Assembly: GCA_027442615.1 (NCBI GenBank)
Contig: DAIBBI010000029.1
Location: 105,529-169,528 of the forward strand
DNA: 64,000 bases
Reading direction: 5' to 3'
Source of the DNA: JAJZRV01 sp027442615
Lineage (GTDB): Bacteria > Pseudomonadota > Gammaproteobacteria > Burkholderiales > Ferrovaceae
The position numbers and the translations under genes were made by a program. The notes below the pieces were generated by a model. The model searched no databases and was not told the DNA's origin. It was given only the letters and a program-made list of their open reading frames with translations. Below, in pieces: positions 24,340-33,772 of this stretch; within the stretch, counting starts at the first letter, position 1, and each line of letters starts with the position of its first letter.

Positions 24340-26016
24340 ATGTCTATTCCAAATTCAGCACCCAGCACGAATTTCATTCGAAATATCGTTTCTGATGATC
24401 TTGCCAGCGGCAAAACGCAGGGACGCATCGCAACCCGCTTTCCTCCCGAACCCAACGGATACCTGCATATTGGCCATGCCAAATCCATATGCCTTAATTT
24501 TGGCATTGCCCGCGATTTTGGCGGGGTGTGTCACATGCGCTTTGACGATACCAACCCCGCCAAGGAAGACACGGAGTACGTGGATTCCATTCTGGACACG
24601 GTGCGCTGGCTGGGGTTTGATTGGGGCCCGCACCTTTATTACGCCTCCGATTACTTTGATCGTTGTTATGCCTATGCAGAGCAGTTGATCGAGGCGGGCA
24701 AGGCCTATGTGGACAGCCTGAGCGCCGAGGAAATTCGCAGCCACCGCGGCAACCTCACCGAACCGGGAAAAAACAGCCCATGGCGCGATCGATCGGTGAC
24801 GGAAAATCTGGACCTGTTTCGTCGCATGCGTGCCGGTGAATTTGCCGATGGACAACATGTGTTGCGCCTGAAAATCGACATGGCCTCTCCCAACCTCAAT
24901 CTGCGCGACCCGGCCATCTATCGCATCCGTCATTTTCCCCATTGGCGCACGGGCAGCCGCTGGTGCATCTATCCCATGTACGACTATGCCCATGCGCTGT
25001 CGGATGCCGAAGAGCACATCACCCATTCCATCTGTACTCTGGAATTCGAAGACCATCGACCGCTGTACGATTGGGTGGTGGAGCACACCCCTGTGCCCTC
25101 GCGCCCGCATCAGTACGAGTTTGCGCGCCTGAATTTGACTTACACCCTGATGAGCAAGCGCAAGCTGCTGGAACTGGTGGAAGAGCGCCACGTGTCGGGC
25201 TGGGATGACCCGCGCATGCCAACGCTGGTGGGCCTGCGTCGTCGCGGTTACACGCCGGAGTCGATTCGTCTTTTCTGCGATCGCATTGGGGTTTCCAAAT
25301 CGGACAGCCTGATCGACGTCAGCGTGCTTGAGGACTGCCTGCGTACCGACCTGAATGAGCGCGCGCCACGACGGGTTGCGGTGATCGATCCGGTGCGGCT
25401 CATCATCGACAATTACCCCGAGGGGCAGGTGGAGTTGTGTGAAGTGCCCAATCATCCGCAGAAGCCGGAGTGGGGAAAACGCACCATTTCCTTTTCGCGC
25501 GAACTGGTCATCGAGCGCGAAGACTTCATGGCGAATCCCGTCAAGGGGTTTTTTCGCATGACGCCCGGAGCCGACGTGCGGTTGCGCTATGCCTACGTGG
25601 TGAAATGCACCAGGTTCGTGACCGATCCGGACAGCGGTGCCGTCACCGAGATTCATTGCGACTATTACCCCGAAACCCGCAGCGGGACGCCGGGCGCCGA
25701 CGCGCATAAGGTCAAGGGCAACATTCACTGGCTGGCCCTGGGGCATTCGGATGAAACCGAAGTGCGGCTCTATGACCGCCTTTTCAGTGACCCCAATCCT
25801 GCAGGGGCCGAGGATTACCGCACCTTGATCAATCCGGATTCCATAGAGATGCGCCCCCGCGCTCGCGTGGAGCCAGCCTTGATGGCATCACTGCCTGGTG
25901 AGTGTTTTCAGTTTGAGCGCAATGGTTATTTTGTGGTGGACAGCCGGGACGCCGCGCCGGGACGCCCGGTGTTCAACCGGGCCGTCACGCTGCGGGATGC
26001 CTGGGTCAAGCGTTAG
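24340..26016 (+). CDS. glnS: glutaminyl-tRNA synthetase
   Basis: A 558-residue class I synthetase that charges tRNA-Gln directly. The N-terminal catalytic block is RFPPEPNGYLHIGHAKS (HIGH at 43-46), the KMSKS-equivalent is LMSKRKLLEL near residue 271, and the C-terminal beta-barrel anticodon-binding domains follow. Its tRNA substrate, tRNA-Gln(TTG), is encoded in this window near 50.5 kb. GlnRS is typical of gamma- and betaproteobacteria. Confidence 0.98.
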   Translation: MSIPNSAPSTNFIRNIVSDDLASGKTQGRIATRFPPEPNGYLHIGHAKSICLNFGIARDFGGVCHMRFDDTNPAKEDTEYVDSILDTVRWLGFDWGPHLYYASDYFDRCYAYAEQLIEAGKAYVDSLSAEEIRSHRGNLTEPGKNSPWRDRSVTENLDLFRRMRAGEFADGQHVLRLKIDMASPNLNLRDPAIYRIRHFPHWRTGSRWCIYPMYDYAHALSDAEEHITHSICTLEFEDHRPLYDWVVEHTPVPSRPHQYEFARLNLTYTLMSKRKLLELVEERHVSGWDDPRMPTLVGLRRRGYTPESIRLFCDRIGVSKSDSLIDVSVLEDCLRTDLNERAPRRVAVIDPVRLIIDNYPEGQVELCEVPNHPQKPEWGKRTISFSRELVIEREDFMANPVKGFFRMTPGADVRLRYAYVVKCTRFVTDPDSGAVTEIHCDYYPETRSGTPGADAHKVKGNIHWLALGHSDETEVRLYDRLFSDPNPAGAEDYRTLINPDSIEMRPRARVEPALMASLPGECFQFERNGYFVVDSRDAAPGRPVFNRAVTLRDAWVKR

Positions 26017-26024
26017 CGAGTTGG

Positions 26025-26840
26025 TCAGTTGGCGGTTTTGCTGCGCTTGTCGCGTTCGATGAGCGCGTAGGCAGAGTGATTGTGTATGGACTCGAAGTTT
26101 TCGGATTCCACCACATAAGCCTCGATTCGCGGTTCCACATCCAGGCGGTGGGCCACGTCGCGCACCATGTCCTCAACGAACTTCGGGTTGTCGTAGGCAC
26201 GCTCGGTCACCCACTTCTCATCGGGCCGCTTCAACAGGCCAAACAATTCGCAGGAGGCCGATTCCTCGGCAATGCGGATGATTTCCTCGATCCACACGAA
26301 CTTCTTGATCCTGGCGGTAATGGTGACGTGGGAGCGTTGGTTATGCGCGCCGTAGTTGGAGATTTCCTTGGAGCAGGGGCAGAGGCTCGTTACGGGCACC
26401 ACGACTTTCATCGTGAAGGATTGCTTGCCATCCATGATTTCGCCAATGAAGGTGACGTCGTAGTCGATCAGGGATTTTACGCCGGACACGGGCGCCGATT
26501 TGTTGATGAAATAGGGAAAACTCATTTCGATGTGGCCGGCGCGCGCTTCCAGGCGCTGGACCATGGTTGAAAGAATGGTGCCAAAGGATTCCACGGAAAT
26601 TTCACGCTCTTCCCGGTTGAGTATTTCCACGAAGCGGGACATGTGCGTGCCCTTGAAGTGCTGGGGCAGGTGGACGTACATGTTGAAGGTGGCAATGGTG
26701 TTTTGCACGCCGCCCTGTTCGCGGTCGGAAACCCGGACGGGGTGGCGAATGCCTTTGATGCCCACCCGGTCAATGGCGATCTGCCGCGTGTCCGGAGTGG
26801 CCTGAATGTCAGGGATGGGGTTGGGGTCGCGGGCGTTCAT
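26025..26840 (-). CDS. folE2: GTP cyclohydrolase FolE2 (type IB)
   Basis: Makes 7,8-dihydroneopterin triphosphate from GTP for folate and queuosine. The 271-residue protein has the FolE2 signatures MSRFVEILNR, VVVPVTSLCPCSKEIS (metal-ligating Cys region) and GAHNQRSHVTI. This form works with metals other than zinc and often replaces or backs up FolE under zinc limitation. It is convergent with glnS, nine bases from it, and lies downstream of dxs on the same strand. Confidence 0.96.
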   Translation of the reverse strand: MNARDPNPIPDIQATPDTRQIAIDRVGIKGIRHPVRVSDREQGGVQNTIATFNMYVHLPQHFKGTHMSRFVEILNREEREISVESFGTILSTMVQRLEARAGHIEMSFPYFINKSAPVSGVKSLIDYDVTFIGEIMDGKQSFTMKVVVPVTSLCPCSKEISNYGAHNQRSHVTITARIKKFVWIEEIIRIAEESASCELFGLLKRPDEKWVTERAYDNPKFVEDMVRDVAHRLDVEPRIEAYVVESENFESIHNHSAYALIERDKRSKTAN

Positions 26841-26886
26841 GAATGATTCTCCTGGTCGGATAAGGGGGTATTTGCAAAGGGTGAGG

Positions 26887-28773
26887 TCAGGCGCTGGCGG
26901 TACCGCTGCGCAGGGATTTCATTTCCTGCCGACGCTGTTCGATGGCGCTGACGATGCCCTGGGCATCGAGGCCGCATTCGGCTAGCAATGCCGCCGGATC
27001 GCCCTGATCCACAAAGCGGTCTGGCAGTCCGAGGTGCAGCAAGGGTATTGCAATGTTTTCACGCGCCAGCAGCTCGCCCACGGCGCTGCCGGCGCCACCC
27101 TGTACCGTGTTTTCTTCCACCGTGACCAACAAATCGTGGGTCAGCGCCAGTTTGGTGATCAGGGCCTCATCCAGCGGTTTGACGAAGCGCATGTTGGCCA
27201 CGCTGGCGTTGAGCCGCTCACCGGCCTCAAGTGAGGCGGCCAGCACGGCGCCAAAGGCGAGAATGGCCACGGAGCGTCCCTGGCGACGCATTTCTCCCTG
27301 GCCTACTGGAAGTGCGGTCATGTCCCTGGCAATGGCAACACCGGGGCCGCTGCCGCGGGGATAGCGCACCGCCGTGGGGCCCTCCAGACGGAACGCCGTA
27401 TACATCATCTGGCGACATTCATTTTCGTCAGCAGGTGCCATGACCGTCATGTTGGGCAGGCATCTCAGATAGGTCAGGTCAAAGCTTCCGGCATGAGTGG
27501 CCCCATCCGCGCCGACGAGGCCGGCGCGATCAATGGCAAAGACCACGGGCAGATTTTGCAGGGCAATGTCGTGAATCAGCTGGTCGTAGGCGCGCTGCAG
27601 AAAGGTCGAATAGATGGCCACTACTGGTTTGAGTCCCTCACAGGCAAGCCCCGCCGCAAAAGTGAGCGCATGCTGCTCGGCAATCCCCACGTCGAAATAA
27701 CGCTCGGGATATTCCTTCGAAAAGCGAACCAGGCCCGAACCTTCGCACATGGCGGGCGTGATGGCATACAACCGGGGGTCGAGGGCAGCCATGTCGCACA
27801 GCCAGTCGCCGAAGATCTGTGTGTAGCTGGGTTTGGTGGCGGTTTTGGGCAGTACCCCAATGGCGGGGTCGAAGGGCGTGACGCCATGGTAGAGAATGGG
27901 GTCGGCCTCGGCCGGGGCATACCCCTTGCCCTTCTTGGTCACCACGTGCAGAAATTGCGGGCCTTCCAGCTTCCTCACATTGCCCAGGGTGGAGATGAGG
28001 GTGTCGAGGTCGTGGCCATCGATCGGCCCGATGTAATTAAAACCGAATTCTTCGAACAGGGTTGCCGGCGGATTGACCATGCCCTTCATATGCTCTTCCC
28101 AACGCTTGGCAAACTCCAGGATGGGTGGGGCAACACCGAGGACTTTCTCGCCTCCGCGGCGCATGGTGTTGTAGAAGCGTCCGGACATGATGCGCGCAAG
28201 GTGGTTGCTGAGCGCCCCCACCGGGTGGGAAATGGACATCTCGTTGTCGTTCAGGACGACGATCAGGTCGGCGCCGGTATGTCGTGCATTGTTCATCGCC
28301 TCAAAGGCCATGCCGCCGGTGAGGGCGCCGTCGCCAATGATGGCAATGGCGCGCTGATCGCTGTTGGCCCGTTTGAACGCCGTTGCCATCCCCAGGGCCG
28401 CGCTGATGGAGGTGCTGGAATGGGCGGTACCGAAGGTGTCGTACTCGCTTTCGCTACGCCGGGGAAAGCCGGACAGGCCATCCTTCATGCGCAGACGGGA
28501 CATTCCTGCCTTGCGCCCGGTCAGGATCTTATGGGCATAGGTTTGGTGACCAACATCCCATACCAGGCGGTCGCGCGGGGTGTCGAACACGTAATGCAGC
28601 GCGATGGCCAGTTCCACCGTTCCCAGATTGCTGGATAAATGGCCTCCGGTACGGGCGACGGATTGAACGATGAATTCACGCAACTCGTCGGCCAATGATG
28701 CGAGTTCGCGCCGCTCGAGGGCGCGTAGCTCATGGGGCCATTGAATCTTGTCGAGAAGCGGTGTGGGTGACAT
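26887..28773 (-). CDS. dxs: 1-deoxy-D-xylulose-5-phosphate synthase
   Basis: Thiamine-diphosphate enzyme that condenses pyruvate and glyceraldehyde 3-phosphate, the first step of the MEP pathway. The 628-residue protein has HQTYAHKILTGRK, the ThDP/Mg motif IIGDGALTGGMAFEAMNNA near residue 150, and the transketolase pyrimidine-binding domain with VGIAEQHALTFAAG. It follows ispA by 16 bases, forming an xseB-ispA-dxs operon as in E. coli. Confidence 0.98.
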   Translation of the reverse strand: MSPTPLLDKIQWPHELRALERRELASLADELREFIVQSVARTGGHLSSNLGTVELAIALHYVFDTPRDRLVWDVGHQTYAHKILTGRKAGMSRLRMKDGLSGFPRRSESEYDTFGTAHSSTSISAALGMATAFKRANSDQRAIAIIGDGALTGGMAFEAMNNARHTGADLIVVLNDNEMSISHPVGALSNHLARIMSGRFYNTMRRGGEKVLGVAPPILEFAKRWEEHMKGMVNPPATLFEEFGFNYIGPIDGHDLDTLISTLGNVRKLEGPQFLHVVTKKGKGYAPAEADPILYHGVTPFDPAIGVLPKTATKPSYTQIFGDWLCDMAALDPRLYAITPAMCEGSGLVRFSKEYPERYFDVGIAEQHALTFAAGLACEGLKPVVAIYSTFLQRAYDQLIHDIALQNLPVVFAIDRAGLVGADGATHAGSFDLTYLRCLPNMTVMAPADENECRQMMYTAFRLEGPTAVRYPRGSGPGVAIARDMTALPVGQGEMRRQGRSVAILAFGAVLAASLEAGERLNASVANMRFVKPLDEALITKLALTHDLLVTVEENTVQGGAGSAVGELLARENIAIPLLHLGLPDRFVDQGDPAALLAECGLDAQGIVSAIEQRRQEMKSLRSGTASA

Positions 28774-28789
28774 GTGACTACTGTGCCCT

Positions 28790-29689
28790 TTAACTGCGGC
28801 GGTTAACGATGAAATGGGCCAGTTCCTCCAGGCGGCGACGGCGGTGACCGAAAGGAACCAGGGACTCGTGCGCTGTCCTGAGAAGTTCTCTTGAAAAATC
28901 CTTGGCTTGCGACAGTCCCATTATACTCACATAGGTGGGTTTGTTGGCTGCCGCATCCTTTCCGGCGGTTTTACCCAGGGTGGCCGTGTCCATTTCCGCA
29001 TCCAGGACGTCATCCACCACCTGGAACGCCAGGCCCAGCGTATTGGCATATTGGGACAGGTGCTGCTGCTCGGTGCTCGTGAGGGTGCGCCCGCATCCAG
29101 CTCCCATCAGTACGGCCGCGCGAATGAGCGCCCCGGTTTTTTTGAGGTGCATCGCTTCGAGTTCGGGCAGGGAGAGCGTGCTGTCGGTGCTTTGCAGGTC
29201 AATGGCCTGACCCCCGCCCATACCGCGCGAACCGCTTGCCACCGCCAGCTGGTGGATCATGAGCAACTGCTGGCGAGGGTCGGTGTGCAGGGGAAACTCG
29301 GAAAGCCATTGAAAGGCCAGGGACTGCAAGGTATCGCCGGCAAGCAGGGCCAGCGCCTCGCCAAAACGGACATGGCAGGTGGGTTTGCCGCGGCGTAGCG
29401 TGTCATTGTCCATGGCAGGCAAATCATCGTGCACCAGGGAATAGGTGTGAATCAGCTCAATGCTGGCTGCGACGACCGTCAAAGCCGCGGGGGGGGCTTC
29501 CGCCAGTTCCCCGGCAGCGAAAGCCAGCAGCGGGCGGACCCTTTTTCCGCCATCCAGCACGGAATAGCGCATGGCTTCATGGAGTTGCCCGGGAACGATG
29601 CCGGCCTCGGGAAGGTGTCGTTGCAGAAATTCTTCCAGTGTTTTGCAAACGGTCCCGGACCACAGGTCGAAATCAGTCTGCAGCGTCAT
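28790..29689 (-). CDS. ispA: (2E,6E)-farnesyl diphosphate synthase
   Basis: Prenyl-chain elongating enzyme that produces geranyl and farnesyl diphosphate from IPP and DMAPP. The 299-residue protein has the first aspartate-rich motif DDLPAMD at 88-94 (inside LVHDDLPAMDND) and the second in FQVVDDVLD near 230. ATG 29689 (MTLQTDFDLW) is chosen because sequence further upstream belongs to xseB, which it overlaps by 17 bases. Confidence 0.97.
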   Translation of the reverse strand: MTLQTDFDLWSGTVCKTLEEFLQRHLPEAGIVPGQLHEAMRYSVLDGGKRVRPLLAFAAGELAEAPPAALTVVAASIELIHTYSLVHDDLPAMDNDTLRRGKPTCHVRFGEALALLAGDTLQSLAFQWLSEFPLHTDPRQQLLMIHQLAVASGSRGMGGGQAIDLQSTDSTLSLPELEAMHLKKTGALIRAAVLMGAGCGRTLTSTEQQHLSQYANTLGLAFQVVDDVLDAEMDTATLGKTAGKDAAANKPTYVSIMGLSQAKDFSRELLRTAHESLVPFGHRRRRLEELAHFIVNRRS

Positions 29690-29912
29690 TGCCCTGAAAA
29701 TCCTGAAGGGTGTTGCCTTCCAGTACCTTGATGCGCTGTTCTGCATCGGCCAGCTGAGCCTGACAGTAGCCCAACAGGAGCGCGCCGCGTCGGTAAGCCT
29801 CGATGGAATGTTCCAGTGACAACTGCCCCCCTTCCAGACTGGCAAGCAGGGTCTCGAGTTCGCGCAGCGCGGACTCGTAATTTTCGGGCTGTTTCGCAGA
29901 AGATTTTGCCAT
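29673..29912 (-). CDS. xseB: exodeoxyribonuclease VII small subunit
   Basis: A 79-residue helical protein with YESALRELETLLASLEGGQLSLEHSIEAYRRG split over one conserved domain, the usual XseB pattern. It partners XseA to degrade single-stranded DNA; xseA is not in the window. It is the first gene of xseB-ispA-dxs and overlaps ispA. GGAGG lies just upstream of the ATG. Confidence 0.96.
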   Translation of the reverse strand: MAKSSAKQPENYESALRELETLLASLEGGQLSLEHSIEAYRRGALLLGYCQAQLADAEQRIKVLEGNTLQDFQGNDAAD

Positions 29913-29979
29913 GGGAGGATCACCTTATCCCAGGCACCGCATACTGGTCAAACGCCCTCCAAAAAGTCTTATAAATCAC

Positions 29980-30009
29980 TTGCTTCCCACGGCCTCCCTG
30001 GGATAGAAT
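29980..30009 (+). promoter_or_regulatory. possible promoter of the Rieske oxygenase gene
   Basis: TTGCTT (29980-29985) and TAGAAT (30004-30009) are 18 bases apart in the 178-base gap between xseB and the oxygenase. The remainder of the gap shows no other clear signal apart from GGAGG at 30079-30083, the ribosome-binding site that fixes the ATG at 30091. Confidence 0.5.
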
Positions 30010-30090
30010 TTCGCTTTTGTCCGTCGGGTTTGTGTTCGCGACCCTCAATCATCAATCTCCTGCATTCTTTGCTCCCTGGAGGGTGTGGAT

Positions 30091-31203
30091 ATGACTCATT
30101 TGGCATCGGTCGAACAGCTTGCCGCTGTTTCCACGCAGCTTCCCGTGCGTTGGTATTCCGATCCGTCCATTGCCGCACTTGAACAGCAGACCCTGTTTGC
30201 CCAGGGGCCGAGCTACGCGGGCCATGAGCTGATGGTGCCCAACGTGGGCGATTACCTGACGCTGCCGTGGCGGGACCACGGGCAGGCACTGATCAACAAT
30301 GGCGAGACGGTTGAGCTGATATCGAATGTCTGCCGTCACCGTCAGGCCATCATGCTGGAGGGGCGGGGCAATGCGCATCACATCGTGTGTCCGCTGCACC
30401 GCTGGACCTATGACCTCAAGGGGCAGCTGGCGGGTGCGCCACATTTTCCAGGAAACCCCTGCCTCAACCTTGATCGTGCCAGGCTCTCGCGCTGGAATGG
30501 CCTGCTGTTTGACGGGCCGCGCGACATCGTGACCGATTTGCGTCACTGCCAGGCCGCCCGTGACCTGGATTTTACGGGGTATATGCTGGATTCGGTCAAG
30601 ACGGCGCATCATCACTTCAACTGGAAAACCTTCATTGAGGTTTACCTCGAGGACTACCACGTCGTGCCCTTTCATCCGGGTCTGTCGGGGTTTGTGGATT
30701 GCAATGAACTGCGCTGGGAGTTTGGCGAGTGGCACAGCGTTCAGACGGTTGGGGTCAAGGAGCACCTGCGCCGTGCCGGTTCACCGGTTTACCGGGAGTG
30801 GCAGGAGGTGGTGCGGCGATATAACCGCGACGTGGACCCACCCTTTGGCGCCATCTGGATGGTGCTCTACCCCAACGTCATGGTGGAGTGGTATCCCCAT
30901 GTGCTGGTGGTCAGCACGGTCTGGCCCGATGGCCCGGACAAGTGCACCAACATCATCGAGTTTTACTACCCTGAGGAAATCGTCCTGTTTGAGCGCGATT
31001 ACGTGGAGGCTCAGCAAAAGGCCTACTTTGAAACCGCGCTTGAAGATGACGAAATTTGCGAGCGCATGTCGCGCGGACGCAAGGCGCTGATTGCGCGCGG
31101 CATGGAGGATGGCGGACCTTATCAGTCCCCCATGGAGGATGGCATGATGCACTTCCACGAATTTGTGCGGCGCCAGATTGGTTCACTCATGCCTGGAGAG
31201 TAG
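30091..31203 (+). CDS. Rieske non-haem iron oxygenase, alpha-subunit type
   Basis: A 370-residue protein with an N-terminal Rieske domain (C81-R-H83 and C100-P-L-H103, ligands of a [2Fe-2S] cluster) and a C-terminal ring-hydroxylating-oxygenase domain, whose mononuclear iron histidines would be His190 and His195 in EDYHVVPFHPGL. ATG 30091 follows GGAGG by seven bases; a GTG two codons upstream is too close to it. No beta subunit, ferredoxin or reductase gene is adjacent. The substrate is unknown. An EamA transporter and a rhodanese follow within eight bases and one base. Confidence 0.85.
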   Translation: MTHLASVEQLAAVSTQLPVRWYSDPSIAALEQQTLFAQGPSYAGHELMVPNVGDYLTLPWRDHGQALINNGETVELISNVCRHRQAIMLEGRGNAHHIVCPLHRWTYDLKGQLAGAPHFPGNPCLNLDRARLSRWNGLLFDGPRDIVTDLRHCQAARDLDFTGYMLDSVKTAHHHFNWKTFIEVYLEDYHVVPFHPGLSGFVDCNELRWEFGEWHSVQTVGVKEHLRRAGSPVYREWQEVVRRYNRDVDPPFGAIWMVLYPNVMVEWYPHVLVVSTVWPDGPDKCTNIIEFYYPEEIVLFERDYVEAQQKAYFETALEDDEICERMSRGRKALIARGMEDGGPYQSPMEDGMMHFHEFVRRQIGSLMPGE

Positions 31204-31210
31204 CCGCACG

Positions 31211-32095
31211 ATGTTTGGGCTACCGCCGCTCAAAGCAGCCTGGATGCTGGTAGCCGGTTTCAGTTTTGCCGTGATGGGTCTGTTCGTCAAATGGGGCGCG
31301 CCTTATTTTTCGCCCGCCGAATTGGTGTTTTACCGCTCCTTTTTTGGTTTGCTCCCCATCGTGCTGTATGCCCTGCGCCAGCGCCAGCCGCTGACCAGCC
31401 GACACTGGCGCCTGCACCTGTTTCGCAGCGTTTCCGGACTGATCTCCCTCTGGTTGTATTTCTATGCCCTGACCCGGTTACCCCTGGCCACGGCGGTGAC
31501 GTTGAACTACACCTCGCCGCTGTTCCTGGCCTTTCTCATCACGGTACTGTCCCGCGAAAAGCTGAACGGCCCGTTGTTGGCCACGCTGTTGTTTGGGTTC
31601 GCGGGCATCGTGCTGGTATTGCGTCCCCACCTGGGGCCGGATGAATGGTTTGCCGGGCTGATGGGGCTGCTGTCGGGGTTTGGAGCGGGAGTGGCGTATG
31701 TGAACGTGCGCGCGATGGGCGCGCTGGGTGAGCCCGAGTGGCGTATCGTGTTGTACTTCACGGCGCTTTCAACCCTGGTGCTGGGGGTCTATCTGCTGTT
31801 TGCCCCGCGTCATCCGGTGACGCTTTCCAACGTCGGCATTCTGGTGGCCCTGGGGCTGGCGGCCACGGTGGGGCAGCTTTCCATGACGCGTGCCTACCGC
31901 ACGGGGGCCACCATGCTGGTGGCCAATTTTGCGTATAGCGCCATTGTCTATTCCAGCTTGCTGGGGATACTGTTTTTTGGCGAATGGCTGCCCTGGACCG
32001 GCTGGATGGGCGTGGCCATCGTGATTCTGGCGGGCGTGGCGGCAAGCCGCCTGGTTCGCCGCACTCCTGTCCTTTCAAAATCGGAGGTGCCCTGA
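31211..32095 (+). CDS. EamA/DMT-family transporter
   Basis: A 294-residue inner-membrane protein with ten hydrophobic segments in two EamA repeats, starting LKAAWMLVAGFSFAVMGLFVKW, with the typical PAELVFYRSFFGLLP in repeat 1 and LGLAATVGQLSMTRAYRTG in repeat 2. Members export small metabolites; the substrate cannot be told. The last base of its TGA is the first of the rhodanese ATG, so the two are coupled. Confidence 0.87.
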   Translation: MFGLPPLKAAWMLVAGFSFAVMGLFVKWGAPYFSPAELVFYRSFFGLLPIVLYALRQRQPLTSRHWRLHLFRSVSGLISLWLYFYALTRLPLATAVTLNYTSPLFLAFLITVLSREKLNGPLLATLLFGFAGIVLVLRPHLGPDEWFAGLMGLLSGFGAGVAYVNVRAMGALGEPEWRIVLYFTALSTLVLGVYLLFAPRHPVTLSNVGILVALGLAATVGQLSMTRAYRTGATMLVANFAYSAIVYSSLLGILFFGEWLPWTGWMGVAIVILAGVAASRLVRRTPVLSKSEVP

Positions 32096-32934
32096 TGAAA
32101 CCTTTGGTCTCTACAGAAGAACTGGCCCGACACCTGCAGGATTGGGTGACCGTGGATTGTCGGCACAGCCTGCAGGACACCGGGGCGGGCCAGCGCGCGT
32201 ACCTTGCAGGGCATATTCCCGGGGCGCGTTTCCTGCATGCGGATCACGATCTTTCGGGCCCCATGACCGGACACAATGGGCGCCACCCACTGCCCATCCC
32301 CGAGGCCTTCATCGCCACCCTCGAAAAAATTGGCGTGGGTTCTGCCCAGACGGTGGTGGCCTATGACGATATGGGCGGCGCCTTTGCAGCCCGGCTGTGG
32401 TGGATGATGCGATGGCTGGGGCATGATCAGGCGGCGGTTCTGGATGGCGGTTGGCAGCGCTGGGTGGCGGAGGGCCGGCCGGTGGACACGGCGGTTCCCT
32501 TACCCCGGACCGCATCGTTGCAGGCCAAAGCGCGCGCAGGCGCCACGGTGGACACCGCCTTCGTCCTGGGGCACCTGCAGGATCCGGCGCTGTGCCTGAT
32601 CGATGCGCGTGCTGCAGATCGCTTTCGCGGCGAGAATGAAACCCTTGATCCGGTGGGCGGGCATATTCCCGGGGCGCGCAATCGCTTTTTTCGTGACAAT
32701 CTCGATGCCGAAGGCAGATTCAAGCCTCCTGCCGTCCTGAAAGCCGAATTTGAGGCGTTGCTGGCGGGTGCTGCCCCGGAACGCGTGGTCCACCAATGTG
32801 GCTCGGGTGTGACGGCTTGCCACAACTTTCTTGCCATGGAATACGCGGGACTGACCCCAGGGCGCCTCTACCCGGGTTCGTGGAGCGCCTGGTGTTCCGA
32901 CCCCTCCCGTCCGGTCGCTTTGGGAAGTCCTTGA
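32095..32934 (+). CDS. sseA: 3-mercaptopyruvate / thiosulfate sulfurtransferase
   Basis: A 279-residue protein with two rhodanese domains. The N-terminal inactive domain has AGHIPGARFLHADHDLS, and the C-terminal domain has the persulfide-carrying Cys in HQCGSGVTACHN near 240. The CGSGVTA loop matches mercaptopyruvate sulfurtransferases more than the CRKGVT loop of thiosulfate enzymes. Translationally coupled to the transporter before it. The rpsP promoter overlaps its last codons. Confidence 0.9.
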   Translation: MKPLVSTEELARHLQDWVTVDCRHSLQDTGAGQRAYLAGHIPGARFLHADHDLSGPMTGHNGRHPLPIPEAFIATLEKIGVGSAQTVVAYDDMGGAFAARLWWMMRWLGHDQAAVLDGGWQRWVAEGRPVDTAVPLPRTASLQAKARAGATVDTAFVLGHLQDPALCLIDARAADRFRGENETLDPVGGHIPGARNRFFRDNLDAEGRFKPPAVLKAEFEALLAGAAPERVVHQCGSGVTACHNFLAMEYAGLTPGRLYPGSWSAWCSDPSRPVALGSP

Positions 32935-32959
32935 TTTTTTGATCCATATTTTGTATACT
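32931..32959 (+). promoter_or_regulatory. promoter of the rpsP-rimM-trmD-rplS operon
   Basis: TTGATT (32931-32936) and TATACT (32954-32959) are separated by 17 bases. The start codon of rpsP lies about 52 bases after the expected transcription start. Confidence 0.75.
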
Positions 32960-33018
32960 TCTGGGCTTTTTCGGAATCGGGATTTCCCCGAGGTCCAAAC
33001 CACAAAGGTTGAAGAATC

Positions 33019-33276
33019 ATGGTAGTGATCCGATTGTCTCGCGGCGGTGCGCGTAACCGTCCTTTCTACAATGTGGTGGTTGCTGATTCGCGCAATCGTC
33101 GTGACGGTCGCTTTATCGAACGACTCGGGTTTTACAACCCGCTGCGCCCGGAAGGTCCCGATGGACTGCGCCTGGACCTGGCGCGCGTGGATTTCTGGAA
33201 GAGCCGTGGTGCACAGGCTTCCGATGCCGTTGAAAAGCTGATCAAACGCGTTCCGGCAGGAGTTCCCGCTGCCTAA
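33019..33276 (+). CDS. rpsP: 30S ribosomal protein S16
   Basis: An 85-residue protein with the S16 signature MVVIRLSRGGARNRPFYNVVV and RDGRFIERLGFYNP. It opens the conserved rpsP-rimM-trmD-rplS operon behind a good promoter. Confidence 0.98.
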   Translation: MVVIRLSRGGARNRPFYNVVVADSRNRRDGRFIERLGFYNPLRPEGPDGLRLDLARVDFWKSRGAQASDAVEKLIKRVPAGVPAA

Positions 33277-33289
33277 TCCCTGGGTCGTC

Positions 33290-33772
33290 ATGGGGCGGGT
33301 GTCCGCTCCTTACGGCGTGCGCGGCTGGTTTCGCGTGCAGGGATTTACTGGGGAACTGGACGGCCTGGCGGCATATCCGCGTTGGTGGCTGGGGCATGAT
33401 CCCAGCTACAGGGAGTATCCGGTGGCCGAATGGCGGGTGCACGGCGGTGCGCTGGTGGCACGCCTGGAAGGCGTGAGCGACCGAACGGAGGCAGAGGCCC
33501 TGTGGGGCCTCGATATTGCGATCCCGCGCGACCAGCTTCCCCCGGCAGCAGAAAATGAGTTTTACTGGGCCGATTTGATCGGCCTTGAGGTGGTCAACCT
33601 CCAGGGCGAACCTCTAGGGCGGGTCACGGACATGATCGAGACCGGCGCCAACGACGTCATGGTGGTGCAGGGCGCAGAGCGCCAGCGCCTGATTCCCTAT
33701 TTGCAGGATGTAATCCTGCAGGTTTCCCTGAAGGAAGGGAGGGTGTTGGTGGATTGGGGACTGGATTACTGA
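33290..33772 (+). CDS. rimM: ribosome maturation factor RimM
   Basis: A 160-residue 16S processing factor that binds S19. The N-terminal GRVSAPYGVRGWFRV and the PRC-barrel segment FYWADLIGLEVVNLQGEPLG are diagnostic. ATG 33290 is the only standard start in frame before the conserved region, and it lies close to the homology start, with no clear ribosome-binding site; coupling to rpsP is likely. Its TGA shares a base with the trmD ATG. Confidence 0.95.
   Translation: MGRVSAPYGVRGWFRVQGFTGELDGLAAYPRWWLGHDPSYREYPVAEWRVHGGALVARLEGVSDRTEAEALWGLDIAIPRDQLPPAAENEFYWADLIGLEVVNLQGEPLGRVTDMIETGANDVMVVQGAERQRLIPYLQDVILQVSLKEGRVLVDWGLDY

Noticed and set aside
24355..25746. A long open frame of about 463 codons antisense to glnS
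   Set aside because: It lies fully opposite a conserved synthetase, has no family motif or ribosome-binding site, and its openness follows from the codon bias of the GC-rich sense strand.
27493..28638. A 381-codon frame antisense to dxs
   Set aside because: Same reasoning: dxs motifs on the other strand are complete and this frame shows no domain.
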